This document shows, piece after piece, positions 1 through 8,497 of a stretch of 64,000 nucleotides of DNA. Location of the stretch: the NCBI GenBank assembly GCA_016717655.1, contig JADKFC010000006.1, forward strand, positions 248,001-312,000. Direction: 5' to 3'. The first letter of the stretch is position 1. The number at the start of each line of letters is the position of its first letter. The stretch comes from Saprospiraceae bacterium (lineage in GTDB: Bacteria; Bacteroidota; Bacteroidia; Chitinophagales; Saprospiraceae). The notes beneath the pieces are model-generated. The model made no database searches. It had not been told where the DNA came from and was given only the letters and a program-made list of their open reading frames with translations. The position numbers were made by a program, and so were the translations under genes.

Positions 1-1
1 A

Positions 2-160
2 AGTTATGAGGCTACTCTTTATGAGGATGGTGAAGGTGCGCATTGGCAGAACAATCCATATCCCGTTAAAATCTCCAAACGTAAGATTAAGAAAGGCGAT
101 GTATTAATGGTTAATCTGGCTGAAGGTGGGGGCACTGCCATTTCTTTGATGAAGCAGTGA
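2..160 (+). CDS. C-terminal end of a GH97-like alpha-glucosidase (partial)
   Basis: The reading frame enters from the left edge and ends with TGA at 158-160, giving 52 residues. It contains GAHWQNNP near the start and LAEGGGTAISL close to the end. These match the C-terminal beta-sandwich of glycoside hydrolase family 97 (SusB-like), where a short strand region is followed by a Gly-rich LAPGGG-type motif. The catalytic barrel lies outside the window, so the activity (alpha-glucosidase or alpha-galactosidase) cannot be read here. The assignment rests on one short tail and is tentative. Confidence 0.45.
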   Translation, partial: SYEATLYEDGEGAHWQNNPYPVKISKRKIKKGDVLMVNLAEGGGTAISLMKQ

Positions 161-180
161 TTTCCTGAAAGAGCTGCTAT

Positions 181-454
181 TTAACAACTGGCATTGGGGT
201 TGTCGTAGTTGTCACTTTGATCTTCAAATGTTTCATCCAGGCACACAAAATCTTTTTCAACCAACAAAAAGATTTCGCTGTCGTCTGCAGGTTTGAATAT
301 ATGTTTATATCCTACATCATCACTTGTGTACCAGGCTGAGGCTAATTTTTGTTCCATAAACACGGTAACCACATTGTTTTCATAAGAGGCTGACAATATA
401 TCAGAACCCTCCATGCTTTTCAAGCGATAGGTTTCCCTTGATGCGCAGTTTCAT
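181..454 (-). pseudogene. DUF7009-like protein, internally deleted and frameshifted
   Basis: An ATG at 452-454 opens MKLRIKGN, the usual start of DUF7009 proteins, but that frame stops after about 17 codons. The neighbouring frame then reads YRLKSMEGSD and continues to EKDFVCLDETFEDQSDNY and NPNASC, the family's C-terminal signature. About 35 residues normally found between these two parts are missing and the frame changes at the junction near 430. An isolated 80-residue ORF could begin at a TTG at 421-423, but it lacks the conserved N-terminus. The function of DUF7009 is unknown. Either the gene carries a real deletion or the assembly collapsed here. Confidence 0.5.
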
Positions 455-530
455 GAATTAGGTTTTGGACGATGGTGCAAATATAGCTGAAAAAGGTATA
501 AATCCAGATCGGTCTATTGGTGAGATCAAT

Positions 531-1344
531 TTACAGTCCGGTTACGCGTTCCGGATGGGTGTAAATATTAGCGCTTGTTGATTTGGTAAACCCTAAGAGC
601 GTGATATTGCAGGCTCCAGCTGTTTGAACCGCCAAACTACTTGGCGCCCCTACAGCAGCCACTATAGGTATGCCGGTAACAGCAGCCTTCTGGATCAATT
701 CAAAGCTGGCTCTGCCGCTCAACAGCAAAATTTTGTTTGTCAAATTGTGTTCATGTTGCATACACCAGCCACTTAGCTTGTCCATCGCGTTATGTCGACC
801 CACATCTTCAGCAGCATGAATGAGATGTCCATAAGAATCAAATAAGGCAGTGGCGTGGATTCCCCCAGTGGCATCGAAAGCTTGCTGGTGCTCTCGGAGT
901 AAGGTGGGTAGGGTGTTGATGGTTTTAATGGATACAATGGGTGTCGGTTTTGGGAGTTGGGGTAGTCCGAGACTTTGCACTGCCTCAATACTCGCTTTAC
1001 CACACAAGCCACAGCTTGAGCTGGTGTAAAAGTGTCTTTCCAAATTGAAGGAATGGAGCGAAACATCAGGATGCAATGATGCAGTAATGATATTGGGGTT
1101 CAGTTCTCCCCGATGAAAAGTCTGAAGGCTGCATTTTAAAACTTCACTGGCTGTGTCTGATGATGCCTTCATTAAGTAAAAAGCCAAGGGCCAAATGGAC
1201 ATCATCACCGGGTGTCCTCATGGTTATGGAAATTGATTTTTTAACTCTATTGTCTAATGGTCCATATTGAAGCTGAATTTCAAGGGGTTCTTCAACGGCT
1301 ACCCAGTCATCGATGTGCTTGTTTTCCGTTTCAGATATTTTAAT
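531..1344 (-). CDS. fdhD: FdhD, formate dehydrogenase accessory sulfurtransferase (frameshifted)
   Basis: FdhD binds molybdopterin guanine dinucleotide and passes sulfur from IscS to the molybdenum cofactor before its insertion into formate dehydrogenase. The downstream frame (from about 1160 to 531) shows the redox motif SSCGLCGKASIE with CxxC, then GIHATALF and AEDVGRHNAMDKL, both diagnostic. The upstream frame holds the conserved N-terminus (VAVEEPLEIQL, ISITMRTPGDD, LALGFLFNEGII) and runs into a stop at about 1150. A one-base slip near 1155 therefore splits one protein of about 270 residues. No ATG fits the N-terminus. Translation probably starts at or near 1344, or a second indel lies at the mobA junction. 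It follows the THEP1-mobA gene directly, in the same operon. Confidence 0.85.
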
Positions 1345-1355
1345 GATTCTGATTT

Positions 1356-2423
1356 TTAAATGGTTCCATGCAAGCGACTCTTTATTTGGTGAAAAGTGGT
1401 GGTGTCGTCAACACTGGTCATGCGTCTAACATCATGTGGTAACAAAACTTTGTGGGGAATGGTCTGTAAAAAATGACGTAAGGATCTGTTTCCTTTTTGA
1501 TACCATTCCTCCATAACAGGGAGGCAAGAGCTGTGGTAAAAGCATACCAGGGGATCCATGCTGGCGCTACTTTGATCGGTGTAACAAACGGCCATTGCTT
1601 GTCCTCCCTCCGCAAACAATCTTACCAAATCGGCTATTCTGACCAAGGGATAATCACAGCCACAAACCAGAAGGTGATGGTTAGGATTTTTTCTAAAAGC
1701 GGCTAGAACACCGGCTGCGGGCCCCTGGTCTTTTTCCAGATCCGGGACAAGGGTCCATTCTTTATTAAGGGGCAAGTCTAGTTGGCCATTTGCTATAACA
1801 ACGTCACTTACTATGTTTTCCAGCAGACTGGATACCCATTGAAACTGAGGCTGATCATTGTGATAACACAACCATGCCTTTGGTGTGCCCATTCTGTTGC
1901 TTGTACCCCCGCACAAAACCACACCTGTGGTTTCTTTCATCACCTCTAAAGTTAATGAAGAAATAATACAGGCTGGGCTACCATATTGATGATGGAATGC
2001 TTCGATCAGATTTTCTCTGACTACAACTAAGAGGCAGGCTTGATCTTGTTGCTCCATCCTTTCCAGAGCTTCGCTAAAATCAGGCTCAAACCCGGAGTGA
2101 TTGAATTCCAAGGGTCCAATTTCATCAACCACCCACCAGTGAGGGCTTGATTTTAGTGGATTCCTGAAGTGCAGTTTTGCTTTTCGAATGCTGATTTTAG
2201 AAAGTGAAACCTGCCAATACTTACAGTTTTTCTTCCTGGTTTCTTCTGTCTCAAATGCCATGAATGTGGAGGTGTTTAGGAAATAAAGCATTCTTTTATT
2301 TTCAACATCCAGCGTGAGAAAGCCATCTGTACCATTTTTTGAAGATAAAAATTGACGGATGGCAGTTGATTTGCCGGTCCTGGTATTTCCTGTCAGTACA
2401 ATGGTGTTATGGAGTTGCCGCAT
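1356..2423 (-). CDS. mobA: THEP1-like NTPase fused to MobA molybdenum cofactor guanylyltransferase
   Basis: This is a two-domain protein of 355 residues. Residues 1-160 carry a P-loop, TGNTRTGKST, and a Walker B-like WWVVDEIGPLEF, the DEIGxxE pattern of the THEP1/NTPase_1 family. Residues 165-355 are MobA: VVLCGGTSNRMGTPKAWL is the GTP-binding GGxSxRMGxxK loop, followed by DQGPAAG and VCGCDYPLV, where the Asp binds Mg. MobA attaches GMP to molybdopterin, giving the dinucleotide cofactor of DMSO-reductase family enzymes. The N-terminal domain stands where a MobB-type GTPase is sometimes found, so it may assist cofactor handling (inference). The start overlaps the preceding membrane gene by 17 bases, which suggests translational coupling. 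The frame is intact. Confidence 0.88.
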   Translation of the reverse strand: MRQLHNTIVLTGNTRTGKSTAIRQFLSSKNGTDGFLTLDVENKRMLYFLNTSTFMAFETEETRKKNCKYWQVSLSKISIRKAKLHFRNPLKSSPHWWVVDEIGPLEFNHSGFEPDFSEALERMEQQDQACLLVVVRENLIEAFHHQYGSPACIISSLTLEVMKETTGVVLCGGTSNRMGTPKAWLCYHNDQPQFQWVSSLLENIVSDVVIANGQLDLPLNKEWTLVPDLEKDQGPAAGVLAAFRKNPNHHLLVCGCDYPLVRIADLVRLFAEGGQAMAVCYTDQSSASMDPLVCFYHSSCLPVMEEWYQKGNRSLRHFLQTIPHKVLLPHDVRRMTSVDDTTTFHQIKSRLHGTI

Positions 2424-3391
2424 CTTCGCCCTTTAATGAAAAAACCAGCATGCCCAGTATGAAAAATTTGATGGCCCTGATGCCGCGGAAGTTATTTCGG
2501 GCAATATAATAATGTTGTATCAACTTGTTTTTGAAGTGGGGTAGGCGCAATAAGACCTGATTGATAGCTGCTTGGTTGTGCTTGTTTTTAGCCAAATATT
2601 TAAGAATCAACATTTTTATCAACGGTCCAATGGCAAAGGTCAGAGTCAGGGTTAAAATGATAACTCGAATCAATAAGGCTACCAAATTGAAAGAAGAGCC
2701 TTCTGGTAAAAGAAGTATATCAAAAGGGCAGCAAGTGTCAATCCAATAAGCCATCCCATCCATGTTGCTGTTTTCTTGATCGAATGGGCACAGCTTGTAG
2801 GTTTGTTGGGTTGGCACTCAATTCTGCATTGTCTATGGCTTGCGGAAGCCCGGGTATCCACCAACCCAACAAGATGCCTGTCAAGAGGTGAAAAAGAGTA
2901 TAGACCACAAACAACCAGGTAACTACGGAGGAATCGAGCGTTAATCCCAAACTTTGCGCCACATTGACAGCACTTTTATCAACAGCAGATAAAAATTCGG
3001 TTCCAAAAATAAAAATGGCAAGTAATATTTTTTGAAGAGCTGATTCCAGTAAACATACAATAGCGAAAATGAGGGTTCTTAAGGCATACTGTTTCCGATG
3101 ATTGAATAGCAGGTAACCCATCAAACCTTGAAATGCCACTGCTACGTAGGCTTGCCATGGTGAATGAGGACTGGCAAGCAGTTTGACCGCTAAGACAATT
3201 GAAAGGGCTTTAAATATTTCTTTTTTATCAGTGGTGTACCAGGCTATCAAACTAATGCTTAAAACGGCAAAACCACCCACAAAAATGCCGGTAAATGGCA
3301 GTCTGAGTGCATGTAGCACCCCTCCAATTCCACTTTCAGCCAGGGCCCAAAGACAGATCAATCCACTGATGTCGTATTTTTGTGTTTTCAC
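2407..3391 (-). CDS. Multi-spanning membrane protein of the molybdenum cofactor operon (two frameshifts)
   Basis: This is a hydrophobic protein with about six to eight membrane segments, including LAESGIGGVLHALRLPFTG, FVGGFAVLSISLIAWY and VTWLFVVYTLFHLL. The main frame runs from 3391 (GTG; a TTG at 3436 is less likely) to about 2780. It then slips at a run of A (RSRK to KTATWMGW) into a second frame that carries LIGLTLAALLIYFF. It slips again near 2700 into a third frame ending at 2407 (FKNKLIQHYYIARNNFRGI). The reconstructed product is about 325 residues. The N-terminal half resembles ECF transporter S components, so a transport role for a cofactor precursor is possible but unproven. It leads the operon with THEP1-mobA and fdhD. 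Confidence 0.55.
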
Positions 3392-3448
3392 TACTACAAA
3401 TATAATGGGTATCTTGCGGTAGTTATAACTATTCAATTCAAAAGATAT

Positions 3449-3925
3449 ATGACACCCAAGGAAGTAGTCAATCGTTTTTACACGGCATTCTCACAAAAAG
3501 ACACGGCTATGATGTCTGAATTGTATAGTGACGAGGCTGTATTTGAAGACGATGTTTTTGGGCAGCTCTCTGCCAATGAAGCCAGGGCAATGTGGACCAT
3601 GCTTTTGAAAAGAAGTAAAGACATCAGTATCAGCTGGTCACCACCTGAATTATTGGGTACCGTGGTATCTACCCAATGGACCGCACGATATACTTTTGGG
3701 CCGGCCAAAAGACAAGTGGTCAATGTTATCAGGGCCAGTTTTGTAGTGGATAATGGCAAAATTGTTCAGCACAGGGATGCATTTTCATTTGCAGACTGGG
3801 CACGTCAAGCCCTGGGACCCATGGGCAAGCTCTTTGGGTGGACATCTTTTTTGAAAAACAAGGTACATCAAAAAGTAAGAAGTCAATTGCAGCAATACAT
3901 GGAACAAAACGGACTTAAACCGTAG
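3449..3925 (+). CDS. NTF2/SnoaL-like domain protein
   Basis: A 158-residue protein starting MTPKEVVNRFYTAFSQKD, the typical first helix of the SnoaL-like/NTF2-like cone fold. It continues with LYSDEAVFEDDVFG and later VDNGKIVQHRDAFSFADW, the conserved final strands with an HxDxF pattern. Such proteins range from small-molecule isomerases to ligand-binding proteins with no known activity, so no reaction can be named. The ATG at 3449 puts the family's first helix at residue 4; an in-frame start further upstream would add an unrelated N-terminus. The gene is divergent from the membrane gene at 3391 and converges with the FMN reductase, overlapping it by 11 bases. Confidence 0.8.
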   Translation: MTPKEVVNRFYTAFSQKDTAMMSELYSDEAVFEDDVFGQLSANEARAMWTMLLKRSKDISISWSPPELLGTVVSTQWTARYTFGPAKRQVVNVIRASFVVDNGKIVQHRDAFSFADWARQALGPMGKLFGWTSFLKNKVHQKVRSQLQQYMEQNGLKP

Positions 3926-4460
3926 AAACAAGGGTTGATTTTAACCTGTTGATTTTTTCCTCCAGTTCATTTCTAAAATTATCATTGATAATCCCCTTTT
4001 CCAGGTCAAAATTTTCACCAAAGGTAGGAAGAGAGAAAGTGTCGACAACTCTGCCACCATTAAAGGGTATTCTTTTCGAGGCAATTTCAAGGACCGAAGA
4101 ACCACCTCTGGCTCCTGTAGAAGTGGCCATAGCAAAAATGGGCTTGTCGTTCCAAACTTTTCGGCCTTTGATGCGTGAAATCCAGTCAAGGATGTTTTTA
4201 AAGGCGGCAGTATAGGCTCCATTGTGTTCAGCAAAGGAGCAAATAATCAGATCTGATTCATCAATCTGTGACGCAAGTTGGTACGCCAGTTGAGGAATTC
4301 CATTTTCATTTTCTTTGTCTATGCTGTAAATGGGCATTTCATAATCATTGAGGTCGATCAGGTTTTTATCATAGCCATCAAAATAGGTTAACGCATAGGA
4401 AACCAACTGTTTGTTAATTGATTTCCGGCTGTTACTGGCAGCAAAGGCAAAGATTTTCAT
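3915..4460 (-). CDS. NADPH-dependent FMN reductase family protein
   Basis: A 181-residue flavodoxin-fold protein. The N-terminus MKIFAFAASNSRKSINKQL is the FMN phosphate-binding loop (GSxRxxSxN type). SFAEHNGAYTAAFKNILDW is the conserved SPEYNGSxPGxLKNAIDW-like segment, and IFAMATSTGARGG is the second flavin loop. Members reduce FMN, quinones or chromate with NAD(P)H in the cytoplasm. The physiological substrate cannot be told from sequence. The start at 4460 puts the flavin loop at residues 8-13 as in the family. The frame is intact and about the usual length. Confidence 0.85.
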   Translation of the reverse strand: MKIFAFAASNSRKSINKQLVSYALTYFDGYDKNLIDLNDYEMPIYSIDKENENGIPQLAYQLASQIDESDLIICSFAEHNGAYTAAFKNILDWISRIKGRKVWNDKPIFAMATSTGARGGSSVLEIASKRIPFNGGRVVDTFSLPTFGENFDLEKGIINDNFRNELEEKINRLKSTLVSTV

Positions 4461-4548
4461 TCTTAATATTTGTTGTAACAAATAAATAAACATAAAAATT
4501 GGCTGCTTGGTTCAAATTATCCAATAGAGGATTCATTATCTTTGTTTT

Positions 4549-5980
4549 GTGCATAATAAACAGCCGGATTTGGGAACTTTTTGGGGAAAAGCATCTTTGG
4601 TTTTCTGGATTTTGGTGTACCTAGTTCTGGTCCTTTTGTCACTAGATCATATTTTTTTCTGGGATACAGTTCAGCTGGCGTCAAAACAAGCCCATCATTT
4701 TTATGAGGGTAGTATGTTTGATTTTTTACTGCCTGATGACATTGACAGTGGCCACCTTCCGTTTATGGGCTGGATGTTGGCATGGGCATGGAAAATAGTA
4801 GGTAAAACACTCTGGATTTCACACCTGGCTATGGTACCCTGGCTGTTATTGTTGATTTATCAGCTTCATCTTTTTGCGCAAAAAGTGGTTTCCATATCTT
4901 GGTCACCCATCTTGGCAAGTTTGTTGTTACTAGACCCTACACTGTTGGCCCAGGGCTCATTGATTTCTCCTGACATTATCTTGATAGGGGCATTTTTTCT
5001 CGCCCTAAACGGCATGTGGTTCAAACAAAAGTCATCTATTCTTACAGGCTCTACTTTATGTGTTTTGGCTTCCAACAGAGGAGCTATGGTGGTGGCGGCC
5101 TTGGTTTTGTGGCAAATTTATTTGAATTGGGCAGATGGAAAAGAACATAAGATCTCTAATCCCAGATTTACTACCCTTTTTGCCAAGCATCATTCTATTT
5201 TTTGCTTTTCAGCTTTATCATTTTTGGTCTAAAGGATGGATTGGTTACCATGATCAATCTCCATGGGCTGCTAGTTTTAACCCTGTCACAGGTCTGCAAT
5301 TATTAAAAAACATGGCGATTATCGGCTGGCGTTTGGCAGATTTTGGGAGGTGGATGGTAGGGGTGATCTTATTAGTAGGTTTGGTAAAATGGTGGGCCAC
5401 ACTAAGAAAGGATGAAACCCTTCAAAGGCTATTTTACTTATTGGCATTTTTATCCCTGTTTTTATTGCCATCGATGGTATTACACACAGGTCTGTCGGGT
5501 CACCGCTATTTGTTGCCAATTATTTTGGTTCTTCTGATGATCGCTGTGAGATGGATATTTCTTACCCAAAACGTCAGATTTCAGTATATAACAATCAGTT
5601 TACTTGGATTGTCCTTACTTACAGGTCATTGTTGGATTTATCCCAAGGGCATAGCCCAAGGTTGGGATGCCAGCCTGGCGCATTGGCCTTATTTTGAATT
5701 GAGGTCACAAATGAACCAATATATGGATCAAAATAGAATTGACATTAGTGAAGTAGGCTGTTCCTTTCCCAATCTTGCAGAAAAAAAATACCTGGATTTA
5801 TCTCCGTCTACTGTGAAACATGCCAATAAGGACTTACTCCATAATTCCTATTTTTTGTATTCCAATCTTTACAACGATGTGAGCACAGAAGATTTTCAAA
5901 TGCTGGAAAATGACTTTAATGTAATTCATTCCCTGGACGACAAGGGAATCTACCTGATCCTTTATCAACGGAAAAGGTAA
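4549..5980 (+). CDS. GT-C-like polytopic membrane protein (frameshifted)
   Basis: A membrane protein of about 475 residues with some ten hydrophobic segments. After the first segment comes FFWDTVQLASKQAHHFYE, then LPDDIDSGHLPFMGWMLAW, which resembles the first periplasmic loop of GT39/ArnT-like (GT-C) glycosyltransferases with an acidic residue. The C-terminal 100 residues form a soluble tail. The first frame ends at 5232 and the second covers 5135-5980. The junction lies near 5150 (WADGKEH to IRSLIPDLLPF), so this is one gene with a single indel. It could be a mannosyl- or other lipid-linked sugar transferase, but no specific substrate is visible. Confidence 0.55.
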
Positions 5981-6055
5981 GGCCATTGGTATAGGAAAGT
6001 GCTGATTTGTTATTTAATTATCTGAATGTTGCATCATCCAGGGTCTTTAAAATAC

Positions 6056-6091
6056 AAAGCGGGCTGCATTGAAAAATGCCAACCCGCTTTA
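6056..6091. terminator. Hairpin terminator between convergent genes
   Basis: AAAGCGGG and CCCGCTTT pair around an inner complement (GCATT with AATGC), giving a long stem. It is placed between the stop of the membrane protein at 5980 and the stop of the dsrE-like gene at 6111, and is likely used from both sides. The flanking T or A tract is short on each side. Confidence 0.55.
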
Positions 6092-6110
6092 TAGGGGGAA
6101 AAATCTATTC

Positions 6111-6593
6111 TTAGATAAACAACATGTGGGTACCAATACCCGATCCTTGTTTGTAAAAATCACCAACAGTGATGATACCTCCAATCTCGTCATACATATC
6201 TTCTTTCTCGTAATGGAACATATCCATTGCCAGTTTGCATGCCCATAGTTTTACGCCTGAGGCTACCATGATGTCTAAAAATTCATGAACATCGGGCATG
6301 TCTATTTTTTCCATTTCTTTTTTCATCATCATGGTTGCCAGACTCTCCATACCTGGTAATCCACCCAACATGGTTGGCATGTGCATGGCTGGATTTCCTA
6401 CTGTGGCAATGTGAAGGTGTTCCAATTTTTTCTTGTGAATGGCTTCCAAACCAAAGAAGGTAAAAAAGATTTCTGCTTCTATGCCTTCCATCCTTGCACC
6501 ATTGGCAAGCACAAATGCTGCATATACGTTTTCTAAAGTGGCTTTAGAAAGAATGATCATCATCTTTCTGATTTCACCGTTATATTCACTCAT
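6111..6593 (-). CDS. DsrE2-like (DsrE/DsrF/DrsH family) sulfur carrier protein
   Basis: A 160-residue cytoplasmic protein. RKMMIILSKATLENVYAAF is the opening strand and helix of the DsrE family, followed by an FFTFFGLEA segment. The conserved cysteine sits in KLWACKLAMDMF at about residue 117. A Met-rich stretch (MPTMLGGLPGMESLATMMMKKEM) is typical of the DsrE2/DrsH subgroup. Family members bind and transfer sulfane sulfur as persulfide on the Cys. It is the third gene of a minus-strand group SQR, TusE-like, DsrE2-like, so a role in handling sulfur produced by sulfide oxidation is a reasonable inference. Confidence 0.82.
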   Translation of the reverse strand: MSEYNGEIRKMMIILSKATLENVYAAFVLANGARMEGIEAEIFFTFFGLEAIHKKKLEHLHIATVGNPAMHMPTMLGGLPGMESLATMMMKKEMEKIDMPDVHEFLDIMVASGVKLWACKLAMDMFHYEKEDMYDEIGGIITVGDFYKQGSGIGTHMLFI

Positions 6594-6632
6594 GGTATTT
6601 ATTTTTATTCTTATTGAAATGAGGATAATTGG

Positions 6633-6941
6633 TTAGATACAACTGGCAGGCTTTGGTATGCCAGCTATTTTGGTTGAAGTTTTTAATGGCCCCTGAGGGA
6701 AGAGTTGGTAAAACTCTTTGATATCCAATACATCACTTTTACCAATTTTCCGAATGCTGAGGGCCACATTGTTTTTATGTTCATTTTGAAGATAAGCGAT
6801 CACTTCCCAATGTCGGGGCGTCATAACAATGTTGTTTTCTTCAGCAATGGCTGCTCCCACTTCCTGGGTCCATTGGCTAAAATCGGTAAGGTAGCCTTCG
6901 TCATTTACCTTGATCATTTTGCCTGCTATTTCTTTTTCCAT
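6633..6941 (-). CDS. TusE/DsrC/DsvC family sulfur relay protein
   Basis: A 102-residue protein with the family layout: an N-terminal DEGYLTDFSQWT, a central MTPRHWEVIAYLQ, and the flexible C-terminal arm GPLKTSTKIAGIPKPASCI. The penultimate Cys that carries persulfide sulfur is present. The second Cys found in true DsrC ten residues earlier (in the KxxCK part) is a Thr here. By sequence this is therefore a TusE-type carrier rather than a DsrC partner of sulfite reductase, and no dsrAB is in view. It lies between the SQR and DsrE2-like genes, which supports a persulfide relay role. Confidence 0.88.
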   Translation of the reverse strand: MEKEIAGKMIKVNDEGYLTDFSQWTQEVGAAIAEENNIVMTPRHWEVIAYLQNEHKNNVALSIRKIGKSDVLDIKEFYQLFPQGPLKTSTKIAGIPKPASCI

Positions 6942-6964
6942 TTTACTATTTGTTAAAAGGTGAT

Positions 6965-8201
6965 TTAATTAAAGTTTTTACCTGCTTCTTCCATATGGCT
7001 GGATACAAATGGGATGTGAGTTCCCTTCAGTAACATATTCCAGTAGATCCATCTAAAGGCAAGTTTACCCATGTGGTTCATTCTGCTTTCTTTCATCAGT
7101 CTCAAAGGCCCTACACCCGGGAATGGGAAGGTACCTTCTACTGGTTCATGGGTATAATTGAAATCGATGAGCAATGCCTTTCCACCCCCGGTTTCAATGA
7201 AACAATTGGCATGACCGTCAAATTCTTCAGAAAGGGCTTCGCCTTTGATGTAGTGTTTGATATTTTCGGTCAGTATTTCTGCTTCGAAGTGGGCCACAGA
7301 TCCTGCTTTTGATGCGGGAATATTGGATGCATCTCCCAGCACAAAGATGTTTTCAAAGGCCAGTGATTGTAAGGTAGCTTTGTTGGTGGGTATAAAATTG
7401 AGGTCATCACCCATGCCGGATCTGGCTATAACTTCATCCCCTTTATTGGTAGGTACGGTAACCAGAAGATCAAATGGCACTTCTCTTCCACCATAGTCAA
7501 CGATCACTTTTCGATCATTGTCTACTGATTCTATGGCAAAATCAGCTTCAATCTTAATATTTTTTTCATCCAACAAGTGGTCGAGCGCTGCTGTGGCTTT
7601 GGGCTTGGTAAAGGCACCACTCAATGGTGTGACAAAGCTGATTTCTACCTTGTCACGCATTTTTTTGTGTTTAAAAAAGGAATCTGCTAAAAAAGCAAAT
7701 TCGAGTGGAGCCACCGGACATTTGATTGGCATTTCAGTAATGTGTACCAACAACTTGCCTCCTTCCCATTCGCGCAATTTATTTCTCAAGGCCAGAGCAC
7801 CTTCAAAAGTGTAAAAATCAAAGACACTCTTTTGCCATTCTTCTGCTTTCATGCCATCAATTTCTTCAGGGGCTATTTTAGCTCCCGTAGCTAGAATCAA
7901 AATGTCGTAGTTGTAAATGCTGCCATCCGCCATCCTTACAGAATTTTCTTTTGGCAGAATGACATCAATTTTTCCCTTTTGAAGGTTTACTCCTTTTTGG
8001 TATAAAATCTTCAATTTTTTTAATGATATCATCGGGAGTATAAATGTCAAAGGGCAGGAAAAGGTAGCCTGGCTGATAATGGTGTTCTTCCTTTTCATCT
8101 ATGATGTCTATTTGCCATTCATTTTTGTCCAACTCATGCTGCAGGTGATTGGCCATCATGGTGCCAGCGGTACCTGCTCCCAGTATTAATACTTTTTTCA
8201 T
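6965..8201 (-). CDS. sqr: Sulfide:quinone oxidoreductase-like FAD protein (frameshifted)
   Basis: The start at 8201 gives MKKVLILGAGTAGTMMANHL, the FAD-binding GxGxxG loop, then HYQPGYLFLPF. The first frame ends near 8010 and the second carries the rest: ILILATGAKIAPEEI, the conserved Cys in MPIKCPVAPLEFAF, FVLGDASNIPASKAGS (second FAD contact) and the C-terminal amphipathic region ending near 6965. The reconstructed length is about 410 residues, right for SQR and related flavocytochrome c subunits. The enzyme oxidises sulfide to sulfane sulfur and reduces membrane quinone. The single indel lies in the IIKKIEDFIPK to KIEDFIPKRGV region, near runs of A. It is the first gene of the sulfur operon. 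Confidence 0.82.
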
Positions 8202-8292
8202 CCTTATTGATATTTGTAACAAAGGTGAGGTGAAGGCGCTGGATTTCAAACGATGGGCATCATGGATATTTGTGACATAAGGATGCCAATTG

Positions 8293-8308
8293 TGTAACTT
8301 AGGTTACA
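8293..8308. promoter_or_regulatory. Palindromic operator, Crp/Fnr geometry, upstream of SQR
   Basis: TGTAAC, four bases, GTTACA: perfect 6-base arms, equivalent to a 5-N6-5 dyad (TGTAA-N6-TTACA). It sits about 90 bases upstream of the SQR start in a gene-free stretch (8202-8497). The geometry is that of Crp/Fnr-family sites. The cognate regulator is not known from sequence. Confidence 0.45.
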
Positions 8309-8497
8309 AAATAAGGTGACTTGACCCATGCAAAGCAGCGTTAAATCCAGAACTATGATTTGGGAATAAAAAAAGGTCGGGTTTTATCCCTTATTTTCTC
8401 GAATCTTCGAAATGAATGATGGTCAGATTTGATAGCATTTAATAACTGTCACCCAAAGGCATTTTTATTTGTGAGATGGGATAAAGTAGGGAAAAGT

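Noticed and set aside
773..1066. ORF inside fdhD on the same strand in another frame
   Set aside because: Its composition is not protein-like and the fdhD frame over the same bases carries clear motifs.
6633..6941. True DsrC of a dissimilatory sulfite reductase pathway
   Set aside because: The second conserved Cys is a Thr and no dsrAB is present.
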